From: Actinopolyspora alba
GTDB lineage: Bacteria; Actinomycetota; Actinomycetes; Mycobacteriales; Pseudonocardiaceae
Direction of reading: 5' to 3'
Assembly: GCF_900112765.1 (NCBI RefSeq)
Contig: NZ_FOMZ01000011.1
Location: 124,001-188,000 of the forward strand
Length of the DNA: 64,000 nucleotides
Shown in pieces: positions 52,657 to 61,429 of this stretch. A program made the translations under genes and the position numbers. The notes beneath the pieces were generated by a model. That model ran no database searches. It had not been told where the DNA came from and saw nothing but the letters and a program-made list of their open reading frames with translations. Within the stretch, counting starts at the first letter, position 1, and the number at the start of each line of letters is the position of its first letter.

Positions 52657-53816
52657 CGTGCCACCCCCGCGATCTCGAGCAGGCCGCGCATGCGGTCGGC
52701 GGCCCGATCGGGGTCCGGCAACGTGCCCGCCACGTCCGCGAGGCGGAAGACCTCCGCGAGGTGCACGACGCTCCGTCCGCTCTGCAGCCCGCCGACCATG
52801 CCGAAACCGGGCTGCTGACCGCGCAACCACGCGAGGAAGGCGATGCCGGTCTTGTAGTAGTAGGTCGGCTGGGCGAACAACTGCCGCGCCAGTGGGACGG
52901 TGGGGGAGAGGATCTCGTCGAACCTCACCTCGTCCCCTTCGTCCAGGGCGTGCAGCGCCGCCGCGGCGGCGGGAGCGATGGCCGCGAACACGCCGAGCAG
53001 CGCGTCGCTGTGGCTGCCCGACTCCCCCTTGATCAGCCTCGGGTAGTTGAAGTCGTCGCCGGTGTAGAGCCGGACCCCTTCGGGCAGCCGCTCTCGCAAC
53101 CGTATCTCGTGCTCGGCGTCCAGCAGCGACACTTTCACCCCGTCGATGCGCTCCGGACGCGCGTGCAGGATCTCCAACAGGGAGTCCGCCGCTTCATCGA
53201 TGTCGTTCGACCCCCAGTACCCCTCCAGCGCCGGGTCGAACGCCGGGCCCAGCCAGTGCAGGATCGCGGGTTGCTCCACCTCGGCCAGCAGCTTCTCGTA
53301 GACCCGCCGGTAGTCGGCGGGGCCCGTCGCGGCCGCGGCCAGTTGCCTGCTGGCCATCAGGATCACACGCGCCCCGGCCCGCTGCGTGACGTCGAGCTGT
53401 TCGCGATATCCCTCGATCAGCCCGTCGAGATCGGTGACCTGGGGGGAGAGGTGATCGGTGCCCACTCCGGCGGCGATGCGTCCGCCGACACGGGCCGCTT
53501 CCTCGCCGCTGCGGCGGATCAGCTCGCGGGTCGCGCTCCAGTCCAGGCCCATGCCGCGCTGTGCGGTGTCCATGGCCTCGGCGACCCCGAGGCCGCACTC
53601 CCACAGGTGTCCGCGGAAGGCCAGTGTGCTGTCCCAGTCGATCTCGGCCGCCGAACCGGGGGTGTTCTCCCCGAACGGATCGGCTACGACGTGGGCGGCG
53701 GCGTAGGCGATGCGGCTGGTGGGCGGTTCCGTCGGAAGGGATCGGTTGACCGGCTCGTGCAGGTGGTGACTGTAGAGCGAACCGTCCGAGCGGGGCAGTT
53801 GGATAGTGCGCGACAC
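52653..53816 (-). CDS. DUF993 / dihydrodipicolinate synthase-like protein
   Basis: This 387-residue protein matches the DUF993 group, now placed with dihydrodipicolinate synthase-like aldolases. RIAYAAAHVVADPFGENTPG, DWDSTLAFRGHLWECGLG and VAEAMDTAQRGMGLDW form the N-terminal signature. HWLGPAFDPALEGYWGSNDI and RIDGVKVSLLDAEHEIRLR (the latter with a likely Schiff-base Lys) follow. An aldolase or lyase reaction on a sugar acid is plausible. It starts the two-gene operon with the isomerase. Its leader holds repeat copy B and its promoter a LacI operator. Function is unassigned. Confidence 0.82.
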   Translation of the reverse strand: MSRTIQLPRSDGSLYSHHLHEPVNRSLPTEPPTSRIAYAAAHVVADPFGENTPGSAAEIDWDSTLAFRGHLWECGLGVAEAMDTAQRGMGLDWSATRELIRRSGEEAARVGGRIAAGVGTDHLSPQVTDLDGLIEGYREQLDVTQRAGARVILMASRQLAAAATGPADYRRVYEKLLAEVEQPAILHWLGPAFDPALEGYWGSNDIDEAADSLLEILHARPERIDGVKVSLLDAEHEIRLRERLPEGVRLYTGDDFNYPRLIKGESGSHSDALLGVFAAIAPAAAAALHALDEGDEVRFDEILSPTVPLARQLFAQPTYYYKTGIAFLAWLRGQQPGFGMVGGLQSGRSVVHLAEVFRLADVAGTLPDPDRAADRMRGLLEIAGVAR

Positions 53817-53846
53817 GGAGACCTCGTCGAAGTTTTCTGGTCGGGT

Positions 53847-53928
53847 TGTCGGGATGCGCTCTGTTCGCGGTGGCCGGTGCCGCCTTCGGTAGCTGGCCGC
53901 TCCGAAGGGGTAATACCGGCCGCCGACA
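53847..53928 (-). repeat. Palindromic repeat in leader, copy B
   Basis: On the minus strand TGTCGG-type ends pair (53923-53928 with 53847-53852). The stretch GCATCCCGACAA, CCGACC and GAAAACTTCGA before the GTG of the DUF993 gene is nearly identical to the leader of the CoA-transferase subunit B gene (copy A). The inner sequence differs. This supports a conserved leader element. Confidence 0.55.
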
Positions 53929-53954
53929 GGACTGGGAGGCGTGCTTCAGGTAAA

Positions 53955-54048
53955 GGAAAGCGTTTTCCAAAAGCTTAGGAGCAACCTCCCGGGAACGCAA
54001 GAAATCTCCGGGGAGCGTGCTGGAAAGAGCTTTCCAGCGGGTAGCATC
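53955..54048. promoter_or_regulatory. Two LacI-type operators with divergent promoters
   Basis: GGAAAGCGTTTTCC (53955-53968) lies at the transcription start of a minus-strand promoter: TTGCGT at 54000-53995 and TAAGCT at 53977-53972, spaced by 17 bases. GCTGGAAAGAGCTTTCCAGC (54020-54039) covers the -35 region of the plus-strand regulator promoter (TAGCAT at 54043-54048). The layout mirrors the rhamnose regulator region, with operators for both directions. Confidence 0.8.
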
Positions 54049-54075
54049 GGATCACCCGAGAGTGAGGGAGGACGG

Positions 54076-55107
54076 ATGCCGCGTGGTTCCGGCAAGGTGA
54101 ACCTGGTCGACGTCGCGCGCCAGGCCGGGGTTTCGCTGGCCACCGCGTCACGAGTTCTCAACGGCAGTACGCGCAGCGTCGGCGCGGACCTCCGGGAGCG
54201 AGTCCGGCAGGCCGCCGCGAACCTGGACTATTCGCCCAGCGCCCCCGCGCAGGCCATGGCGCGGGGCGGCACCGATGTGGTCGGTCTGGTGGTGCCGGAC
54301 ATCTCCGATCCGTACTTTTCCACCATCGCCGCCAGCGTCGTTCGGCACGCGGAGCCGCACGGCCTGATCATTACTCTGGCCAGTACGGAGCGCCGCTTCG
54401 AGCGCGAGGCCGAGTACGTCGCCTCGCTGCGCAGTCAACAGGCGCGCGGCGTCGTCCTGGTGGGTAGTCGCACCACCAACGATGAGCAGCTGGAGGCGTT
54501 GCGGGCCGAGCTGGACGCCTACACCGCCGCGGGCGGGCGGGCCGCGGCCATCGGGCAGCACATACTGCCCGCCGACACCGTGATCGTCGAGAATCGGAGC
54601 GGGGCCCGCGCGTTGGCCGAGGAACTCGTGAACCTGGGGTACCGAAGGTTCGCCGTTCTCGCCGGGCCCGCCGACCTGCTCACGGCTCGTGATCGGCTGG
54701 CGGGTTTCCGGGAAGGGCTGCGTCAGCACGGCATCGAGGTGGCGGACAGGGATGTGATCAACGGGGAGTTCACGCGTGACGGTGGTTACGAGGCGGCCTC
54801 GGAACTGCTCGAACGTGACCGCGCTCCCGAGTGCGTGTTCGCGGTCAACGACGTCATGGCGGTGGGGGCGCTGTCGGCGTTTCGCGATCGGGGAGTGCGG
54901 TTGCCGGACGAGCTGGCCGTGGCGGGCTTCGACGACATCGCCAGTCTGCGGGACGTGTGGCCGTCGTTGACGACGGTGCGGATCCCGCTGGAACGTCTCG
55001 GTGAGGAGGCGCTGGGCTTCCTGCTCGACGAGCCCGCCGAACGTTCCCGCACCCGCCGGTTCAGCGGTGAGGTGGTGGTGCGCGCCAGCACTCCGCCGGT
55101 GAGTTGA
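54076..55107 (+). CDS. LacI family regulator of the DUF993 operon
   Basis: This 343-residue protein has the helix-turn-helix VNLVDVARQAGVSLATASRV near residues 8-28 and then LNGST. A sugar-binding domain follows (VVGLVVPDISDPYFSTIAAS, FAVNDVMAVGALSAF, LAVAGFDDIASLRDVWPSLT). It is divergent from the DUF993 and isomerase genes and should control them and itself at the two palindromes between. The same kind of palindrome precedes the distant beta-helix gene. The ATG follows GGGAGG. Confidence 0.9.
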   Translation: MPRGSGKVNLVDVARQAGVSLATASRVLNGSTRSVGADLRERVRQAAANLDYSPSAPAQAMARGGTDVVGLVVPDISDPYFSTIAASVVRHAEPHGLIITLASTERRFEREAEYVASLRSQQARGVVLVGSRTTNDEQLEALRAELDAYTAAGGRAAAIGQHILPADTVIVENRSGARALAEELVNLGYRRFAVLAGPADLLTARDRLAGFREGLRQHGIEVADRDVINGEFTRDGGYEAASELLERDRAPECVFAVNDVMAVGALSAFRDRGVRLPDELAVAGFDDIASLRDVWPSLTTVRIPLERLGEEALGFLLDEPAERSRTRRFSGEVVVRASTPPVS

Positions 55108-55245
55108 GTCCTGGGCGTGGACTACGGGCATTCCGGTGTGTCGTTGCCCGGAAATGGTGGTGCCGTCCGGCTGCTACAACGCCGGAACGGCCAGTCATCC
55201 GGCCCCGGGGCCAGGACGAGCGGAACCGCCGATCACGGGAGTGGT

Positions 55246-55279
55246 GGCCGGTGACCGAGGGACATATCGGTCACCGGCC
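55246..55279. terminator. Bidirectional terminator hairpin
   Basis: GGCCGGTGACCGA (55246-55258) and TCGGTCACCGGCC (55267-55279) pair perfectly over 13 bases with an eight-base loop, between the convergent LacI and MsiK-like genes. Confidence 0.75.
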
Positions 55280-55310
55280 CGTGCGTGTCATGTTCGCGGG
55301 GTGTGGGGTT

Positions 55311-56399
55311 CTACTGCGGTCGGTTGCCACTCTCCGCGTCGAACAGGTGAATCTCCTCGGGGTCGCGCACCACCACGTGCACCGTGTCGCCCAGCGCCGG
55401 TGGCCTGCGCCCGTCGGCACGTACGATCAGCCGCTTGCCGTCCACGGCGGTCCGGCCGTGAATCAGGCAGTCGGCCCCCAGCTCCTCGACGAGTTCCACG
55501 TGCAGGGCGAGGCCGTCCGGCTGCTCGTCGGAGACCAGCCGCAGTGATTCGGGCCTGATTCCGACGGTGACCTCGGAACCACCTCCCAGGGACTCCATCG
55601 CCCCACGGGGGATCGGCAGGGTCACCTCGTCGAGCCGGGCACCACCGGCTGTCAGCGGCACGGTCTCCAGGTTCATCGCGGGTGAGCCGATGAAGCCCGC
55701 CACGAAGGCGTTGGCAGGGCGTTCGTAGAGCTCCCTGGGAGTGTCACACTGCTGCAGCACCCCGTCCGCCAGCACCGCCACGCGATGTCCCATCGTCATG
55801 GCCTCGGTCTGGTCGTGGGTGACGTAGATGGTGGTCGTGCCGAGTCTGCGCTGCAGCGCGGCGATGTTGGCCCGGGTCTCCACCCGCAGCTTGGCGTCCA
55901 GGTTCGACAGCGGTTCGTCCATCAGGAACACCGAGGGTTCCCGCACGATGGCCCTGCCCATGGCGACACGTTGTCGTTGCCCGCCGGACAGCGCTCTGGG
56001 CTTGCGGTCCAGGTACTCGGTCAGGTCCAACAGCTCGGCCGCCTCCGTCACCCGCTGCCGCACGTCCTGCTTGGGAATCCGGCGCAGCTTCAGTGCGAAA
56101 CCCATGTTCTCGGCCACGGTCATGTGCGGATAGAGCGCGTAGGACTGGAAGACCATCGCGATGTCGCGGGACTTGGGTGGCATCGAGGTCACGTCGGTAT
56201 CGCCGATGTGCACGCTGCCCTCGTCGATCTCCTCCAGCCCCGCCAGCATGCGCAGCGCGGTGGACTTGCCGGATCCGGAGGGTCCGACCAGCACCAGGAA
56301 CTCGCCGTCGTCGACGGTCAGCCGTAGGTTGTCGACCGCGCGGACAGGGGAGTTACCGGTGAACACACGTGCGGCGTCGTGATAGGTCACTCGCGACAT
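55311..56399 (-). CDS. Carbohydrate ABC transporter ATP-binding protein, MsiK/UgpC type
   Basis: This 362-residue ATPase has Walker A GPSGSGKST near residue 39, Q-loop MVFQSYALYPHMTV, signature LSGGQRQRV near 137, Walker B VFLMDEPLSNLDAKL and H-loop VTHDQTEAM. A C-terminal TOBE domain of about 120 residues follows, as in MalK/MsiK proteins that can serve several sugar importers. It probably energises the CUT1 importer encoded upstream in the same direction, 37 bases after a Gfo/Idh/MocA gene. Actinobacterial MsiK is often encoded apart from its importers; here it is at the end of one operon. Confidence 0.92.
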   Translation of the reverse strand: MSRVTYHDAARVFTGNSPVRAVDNLRLTVDDGEFLVLVGPSGSGKSTALRMLAGLEEIDEGSVHIGDTDVTSMPPKSRDIAMVFQSYALYPHMTVAENMGFALKLRRIPKQDVRQRVTEAAELLDLTEYLDRKPRALSGGQRQRVAMGRAIVREPSVFLMDEPLSNLDAKLRVETRANIAALQRRLGTTTIYVTHDQTEAMTMGHRVAVLADGVLQQCDTPRELYERPANAFVAGFIGSPAMNLETVPLTAGGARLDEVTLPIPRGAMESLGGGSEVTVGIRPESLRLVSDEQPDGLALHVELVEELGADCLIHGRTAVDGKRLIVRADGRRPPALGDTVHVVVRDPEEIHLFDAESGNRPQ

Positions 56400-56436
56400 C
56401 GATCGTCCTTTCGGGGTGTTTCGCGGTTGTTCGACG

Positions 56437-57588
56437 TCACTGCTCGAGGTTTTCCAGCGGGATCCGTTGTCCGGTGCTGGAGGAACGCAGCCCCGCTTCG
56501 GCGAGCTGGATGCCGCGCGCACCCGCGAAGAAGTCGTACGGGTGGGGCCTGTCCCGGAGTACGTCGTGCAGGAACCGTTCCCACTGGGCCTTGAAACCGT
56601 TGCCGAACTCCTCGTTGTCCGGGACCTGCGACCACTGCTCGCGGAAACGTTCGCCGCTGGGTATATCGGGGTTCCACACCGGTTTCGGCGTCATCGACCG
56701 GTGCTGCACCCGGCAGCCGCGCAGCCCGGCCACGGCACTTCCCTCGGTACCGTCGACCTGGAACTCCACCAGTTCGTCGCGGTTGACCCGTACCGCCCAC
56801 GAGGAGTTGATCTGTGCGATCACGCCGTCGGCGAGTTCGAAGATCCCGTAGGCGGAGTCGTCGGCCGTGGCCTCGTAGGCGTTGCCCTGCTCGTCCCAGC
56901 GGTGGGGGATGTGCGTGGTCGCCCTGGCCGTCACCGACTCCACGCGTCCGAACAGGTTCTCCAGCACGTAGTGCCAGTGGCAGAACATGTCCGAGACGAT
57001 CCCGCCGCCGTCCTCGGTGCGGTAGTTCCAGCTCGGCCGCTGCGAGCTCTGCCAGTCGCCCTCGAATACCCAGTATCCGAATTCGCCGCGTACCGACAGC
57101 ACCTTCCCGAAGAAACCCCCGTCGAGCAGCCTGCGCAGCTTCAACAGTCCGGGCAGGAACAGCTTGTCGTGCACCACGCCGTGCCGGATCCCGGCTTGTT
57201 CGGCGAGCCTGGCCAGCTCCATGGCACCGGCCGAGGTCTCGGCGACCGGTTTTTCAGAGTAGACGTGTTTGCCCGCCGCGACGGCTGCCCGGATTCCCCG
57301 TTCCCTGGCCGAAGTGATCTGGGAGTCGAAGTAGATGTCCACCGAGTCGTCGGACAGCACGGTGTCGAGCTCGGTGCTCCACTCGTCGATCGAGTGTTGT
57401 TGGGCTATCTCGGCGAGTTTGGCGGAGTTGCGGCCCACCAGGACCGGTTCCAGCATCACCCGCTCACCGTCGGCGACCTCGAGACCGCCCTGATCACGCA
57501 GTTCCAGGATGGAACGCAACAGGTGCTGGCGGTACCCCATTCGTCCGGTGACGCCGTTGAGTGCGATGCGCAGTGTTTTCCGCGACAT
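56437..57588 (-). CDS. Gfo/Idh/MocA family oxidoreductase
   Basis: This 383-residue NAD(P)-dependent enzyme has a Rossmann start (RIALNGVTGRMGYRQHLLRS) and the family block AAVAAGKHVYSEKPVAETSA with the catalytic Lys of EKP near residue 112. The C-terminal domain (SWNYRTEDGGGIVSDMFCHW, then HWHYVLENLFG) holds the substrate-side His residues. Members oxidise or reduce sugars and inositols, often at C3. In an operon with an importer and a PmoA-like protein, oxidation of an imported sugar is likely. The ATG follows GAGGAAG. Confidence 0.9.
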   Translation of the reverse strand: MSRKTLRIALNGVTGRMGYRQHLLRSILELRDQGGLEVADGERVMLEPVLVGRNSAKLAEIAQQHSIDEWSTELDTVLSDDSVDIYFDSQITSARERGIRAAVAAGKHVYSEKPVAETSAGAMELARLAEQAGIRHGVVHDKLFLPGLLKLRRLLDGGFFGKVLSVRGEFGYWVFEGDWQSSQRPSWNYRTEDGGGIVSDMFCHWHYVLENLFGRVESVTARATTHIPHRWDEQGNAYEATADDSAYGIFELADGVIAQINSSWAVRVNRDELVEFQVDGTEGSAVAGLRGCRVQHRSMTPKPVWNPDIPSGERFREQWSQVPDNEEFGNGFKAQWERFLHDVLRDRPHPYDFFAGARGIQLAEAGLRSSSTGQRIPLENLEQ

Positions 57589-57659
57589 GGATTCTTCCTC
57601 TGCTTGTCTGGAACGGAGAGTGTTCGGGGCCCCACGACCTCGCGCGGGGATCGACGGGG

Positions 57660-58271
57660 TCAGGGGGACGAAGCACGCGCCTGGACCGCCGTGGCGGCCA
57701 GGATCAGCGGCCCGAGTATCAGCACGACGAGCACGGGCATCATCCACACGCACAGTGCTGCCACCGCCACGGCCGCTAGCAGCAGTACGCTGCCCAGCGG
57801 ATCCAGCACACTCGCCCATGCGGAGGTCCGCAGGGCCGCCAACCACCCGTGCTCGGATTCGGACAGCGCGACCGCCCGCAGGCAGACGGCCGCGAGCGTC
57901 GCCACCAGCAGCGTGAGTGTCACCGTGACGATTCCGGTGCCGGGAATGTCCTGGGTGCCGCGTATCAGCAGCAGGTCGATGATCAGCACTCCGCCGAGCA
58001 GCGTCATCACCAGTCCCGCCGTCAGATCGGCGGGACCACGTGCGCTCCCCAGGCGCCGTACCAACGTGCGGAAGTAGCCGCTCCCGTCGGGAGCGCGGCG
58101 TCCCTCGGAACGTGCTCGCAATTGCCCGCAGCCGGTGGACACCGCCGCGGGAGCGGTGATCACCGGCAGCGAGGCCAGCGTGGTGGCCACGCCGATGCCG
58201 AGCATGTCGGCGAACAGCTCGAACCCCGCGCCGAACGGGCCGCGCTGTCCACCGGCGTCGGTGGCTGTCAT
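57660..58271 (-). CDS. YesL-like (DUF624) membrane protein
   Basis: This 203-residue protein has five or six membrane segments. It resembles the YesL/DUF624 proteins that accompany sugar importers, notably the rhamnogalacturonan importer of Bacillus. ADMLGIGVATTLASLPVITAPAA at the start is typical. Its job in the importer is unknown. It lies seven bases from the end of the second permease gene and is clearly part of the operon. Confidence 0.75.
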   Translation of the reverse strand: MTATDAGGQRGPFGAGFELFADMLGIGVATTLASLPVITAPAAVSTGCGQLRARSEGRRAPDGSGYFRTLVRRLGSARGPADLTAGLVMTLLGGVLIIDLLLIRGTQDIPGTGIVTVTLTLLVATLAAVCLRAVALSESEHGWLAALRTSAWASVLDPLGSVLLLAAVAVAALCVWMMPVLVVLILGPLILAATAVQARASSP

Positions 58272-58278
58272 CCGGTAC

Positions 58279-59151
58279 TCACCCCTTGACCCCGGAGCTG
58301 GCCATGCCCTCCACCAGGAATCGCTGGAAGGCCATGAAGAACAGCACGATGGGAAGCAGCGCGATCACCGACATGGCGAACATCGGACCGTAGGCGGACT
58401 GGCTGGAGGTGTCCACGAAGGAGCGCAGTGCCAGCGTGATCGTGAACTTCTCCGGCTCGAACAGATAGATCAGTTGCAGGAAGAAGTCGTTCCAGGTCCA
58501 GATGAAGGTGAAGATCGCGGTGGTGATCAGTGCCGGCCTGCTCAGCGGCAGGATGATCCGGAAGAAGGTTCGGAACGGCCCACATCCGTCGAGCGTGGCC
58601 GCCTCGTCGAGCTCCTTGGGAATGCCGCGCATGAACTGCACGGTCAGGAACACGAAGAACGCGTCGGTGGCCAGGAACTTCGGCAGCACCAGCGGCCAGA
58701 AGGTGTTGACCATCCCCAGCTGGTTGAACACGATGTACTGCGGGATCAGCACCGCGTGCTGCGGCAGCATGATCGTGGCCAGCATCAGCGCGAACAACGG
58801 TCCCCGCAGTGTGAAGCGCAGTCGGGCGAAGGCGTACGCGGCGAGCGAGCAGCTGATCACGTTGCCCAGCACCGCGCCGGTGGAGATGATCAGCGAGTTG
58901 CCGATCAGCCGCAGCACGCTCACCCCGCCCACGCCTTCCAGCGCGGTGGTGTAGTTGCTCATCGCCAGCCTGCTCGGCAGCAGCCGCAGGCTCGAGATCA
59001 CCTCGTCGGCCGGTTTGAACGAGGTCGCGATCAGCCACGCCAGTGGATAGAGCATGACCAGCAACGCGGCCAGGCACCCGACGTGCAGCCCGACCCGGGC
59101 CCAATCGATGCGGCGCCCCGGTAAGGATTCTCGGACGGCTACCATCGTCAC
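58279..59151 (-). CDS. Carbohydrate ABC transporter permease, MalG type
   Basis: This 290-residue protein has six membrane helices and the EAA loop ELDEAATLDGCGPFRTFFRI followed by ILPLSRPALIT, which docks the ATPase. It ends in the MalG-type sequence FQRFLVEGMASSGVKG. It forms the import channel with the permease encoded before it, whose stop it overlaps by four bases (GTGA). An ATG two codons later is an alternative start. Confidence 0.93.
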   Translation of the reverse strand: MTMVAVRESLPGRRIDWARVGLHVGCLAALLVMLYPLAWLIATSFKPADEVISSLRLLPSRLAMSNYTTALEGVGGVSVLRLIGNSLIISTGAVLGNVISCSLAAYAFARLRFTLRGPLFALMLATIMLPQHAVLIPQYIVFNQLGMVNTFWPLVLPKFLATDAFFVFLTVQFMRGIPKELDEAATLDGCGPFRTFFRIILPLSRPALITTAIFTFIWTWNDFFLQLIYLFEPEKFTITLALRSFVDTSSQSAYGPMFAMSVIALLPIVLFFMAFQRFLVEGMASSGVKG

Positions 59152-60125
59152 CCCTTATCGTTGTAGAAGACCCAGGAGCGCGAGCTGCGGAACAGCAGCG
59201 CGGTCACGATTCCGATGACCACGAGCAGCACCCAGGCCATCGCCGAGGCGTAGCCCATGTGCGAGGCGGTGAATCCGCGGTCGTACAGGTAGAGCGTGTA
59301 GAACAGCGTCGAGTCGGCGGGACCACCGCGACCGCCGCTGACCGTGAACGCCGGGGTGAACACCTGGAACGCCTGGATGGTCTGCAGCACCAGGTTGAAG
59401 AACAGCACCGGTGAGAGCATCGGCAGCGTGACCGACAGGAACCGCCTCATCCGTCCGGCTCCGTCCACCTCGGCCGCTTCGTACAGCTCGTTAGGCACCT
59501 GCTGCAGCCCGGCCAGAAAGATCACCATCGGCGCGCCGAACTGCCAGATCGTCAGCAGCGCGACCACCAGCAGTGCCCAGCCCGGTTGGTTCACCCAGCC
59601 GCCCATGTCGATCCCGAACGTCGACAGCATGTCGTCTACCGTGCCGCCGTCGTTGAACAGCGCGCGCCAGACCAGGGCGATACTCATGCTCGCTCCCAGC
59701 AGGGAGGGGGCGTAGAACGCCGAGCGATAGAACCCCTTGCCGCGCCCGATGGAGTTCAGCGCCAGCGCCACGGCGAGGGCCACCGCCAGCTGCAGCGGTA
59801 CCGCCACCAGCACGTAGATCAGCGTGTTCAGCGCCGATCTCCAGTAGCGGGGATCGGAGGTGAACATGTGGACGTAGTTGTCCAGCCCCACCCACTCCGG
59901 GGCGGTGAACAGGTCGTACTGGGTGAACGACAGGTACAGCGAGACCAGCATCGGGGTCAGCGTCAGTACCGCCGCCCCCAGCAGCCACGGTGACAGAAAG
60001 ACCCAGGCGGCCCCCTCACGTCGTCGGGGGCGATTCCGCGCGGTGGCGGAATCCGCGGCGGCGGACTCGGAATCCGGTCTCCCGCGCGGTGGACTCACCT
60101 GTTGATCAGGTGCTTCGACGTTCAT
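59148..60125 (-). CDS. Carbohydrate ABC transporter permease, MalF type
   Basis: This 325-residue permease has an N-terminal charged stretch, six membrane helices and the EAA loop NELYEAAEVDGAGRMRRFLS with VTLPMLSPVLFFN. It is the MalF-like partner of the next permease. It overlaps the stop of the binding-protein gene by four bases. The family is CUT1, importers of oligosaccharides. Confidence 0.93.
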   Translation of the reverse strand: MNVEAPDQQVSPPRGRPDSESAAADSATARNRPRRREGAAWVFLSPWLLGAAVLTLTPMLVSLYLSFTQYDLFTAPEWVGLDNYVHMFTSDPRYWRSALNTLIYVLVAVPLQLAVALAVALALNSIGRGKGFYRSAFYAPSLLGASMSIALVWRALFNDGGTVDDMLSTFGIDMGGWVNQPGWALLVVALLTIWQFGAPMVIFLAGLQQVPNELYEAAEVDGAGRMRRFLSVTLPMLSPVLFFNLVLQTIQAFQVFTPAFTVSGGRGGPADSTLFYTLYLYDRGFTASHMGYASAMAWVLLVVIGIVTALLFRSSRSWVFYNDKG

Positions 60126-61429
60126 CGCTGCAGCTCCGATCTCGCGTTGGTGAGGAACTGCTCAGCCGTTCTTCGTGGTGACTGCAGTTCGAAGCCGACA
60201 TGGTCGTAGTCGCGTTGAAAGGCGGTTTGCAGCGCCAGATCTCCTTGCGGGGGAGCGCTCGGCGGTGCCAGCAGTTTGCCGTCCAGGCTTTCCTGGAACT
60301 CGGCGATGCGTTTGTCCAACCCGGTCAGGGTGGGGGTGATGTTCTCGCGGATCGTCCGGTTGACGGGCAGTCCCCGGCTCACTCCCAGAATCTCGCCCGC
60401 CCGGGGATCGTTGATCAGAAAGTCGACGAGCTTCGATGCCGCCTCCGGATGGGGGCTGTTGGCCGAGACACCGATCAGCATGGAAGGTTTGAAGTACTGT
60501 CCCGGTGTGCCGTCCGGCCCGACCGGCAGTGGAGCCAGCCGCAGGCTGTCGCCGATCAGGGCCTGGAAACCGCCCACCGCCGAGTCCCAGGTGAACCCGG
60601 ACAGCGCGTTGCCCCGCCCGAACGGCATGTTCGCCGCGGAACCGTCGATCTGGGTGGTCTGGCGAGCCGGGCTTACCGCGCCCTGTTGGCTGAGCTCGTT
60701 CGTGGTGCGCCAGAACTCGGCGAGATCCGCCGCGTCGTAGTTCAGCTTCCCGCTGTCGGTGTAGAGGCCCTTGCCGCGGCCGCGCAGCCACACCTCGAAC
60801 CAGTCCTCGCTCCACCCCGGATCGGTGGCCCCGGTCCTGTCGGTGGCCTCGCCCAGCTCGCGCATCGCGCGGCTCCAGTCCTGCCAGGTCCAGCCGTACT
60901 CCGGCTCGGCGACTCCGGCCCGCTGCCACCGGGCGGAGTCGTAGACCATCACCTGCGAGGTCCGGCCCATCGGGATGGCGTACTGCTCGCCGCTCGACTG
61001 GCCCGTGCGCAGCATCGCCGAGGTTACGTTCCCGGTGCTGATGGCGGACTGCTCGTCGAGGTCGAGCAGCAGACCCGCCGAGGCGTACTGGCTGATCTGA
61101 CGGTAGTCCAGCTGCATCACGTCGGGCGCGTTGCCACCGGCCGCCTGGGTGGCCAGCTTCTGGATGTAGGAGTTGTAGCTGGAGAACGAGGTCTGTACCT
61201 CGATGTCGGGGTTGCGCCGCTCGAACAGCTCGACGGCCTCGTTGGTGACCTCGGCCCGGTCGGCGTTTCCCCACCAGCTGAACTGCAGTTCGATCTTGCC
61301 GCCCGCAGCGCCGTCGGCGCTCGCGCCGCACCCGGCGAGCAGGCCGCACAACAGCAGTACCGCCGTCGTCAGCACGGGGACTCTACCGGCCGGTGTCGGT
61401 TTCGGGTCTCTCGTCGCTCGCTGCCGCAT
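60122..61429 (-). CDS. Sugar ABC transporter substrate-binding lipoprotein
   Basis: This 435-residue extracellular solute-binding protein (family 1) has a basic start, hydrophobic core and lipobox LLAGCGAS (Cys near residue 31). IELQFSWWGNADRAEVTNEA and ANMPFGRGNALSGFTWDS are typical. It captures the sugar outside the membrane and gives it to the two permeases. The ATG has GGAGG eight bases before. The TGATG overlap with the cupin gene shows coupling. Many aromatic residues suit a di- or oligosaccharide. Confidence 0.92.
   Translation of the reverse strand: MRQRATRDPKPTPAGRVPVLTTAVLLLCGLLAGCGASADGAAGGKIELQFSWWGNADRAEVTNEAVELFERRNPDIEVQTSFSSYNSYIQKLATQAAGGNAPDVMQLDYRQISQYASAGLLLDLDEQSAISTGNVTSAMLRTGQSSGEQYAIPMGRTSQVMVYDSARWQRAGVAEPEYGWTWQDWSRAMRELGEATDRTGATDPGWSEDWFEVWLRGRGKGLYTDSGKLNYDAADLAEFWRTTNELSQQGAVSPARQTTQIDGSAANMPFGRGNALSGFTWDSAVGGFQALIGDSLRLAPLPVGPDGTPGQYFKPSMLIGVSANSPHPEAASKLVDFLINDPRAGEILGVSRGLPVNRTIRENITPTLTGLDKRIAEFQESLDGKLLAPPSAPPQGDLALQTAFQRDYDHVGFELQSPRRTAEQFLTNARSELQR

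Noticed and set aside
53941-54075. Upstream extension of the second LacI gene to 53941
   Set aside because: It would translate the operator region, and the ATG at 54076 has a clear GGGAGG and gives the normal LacI start.
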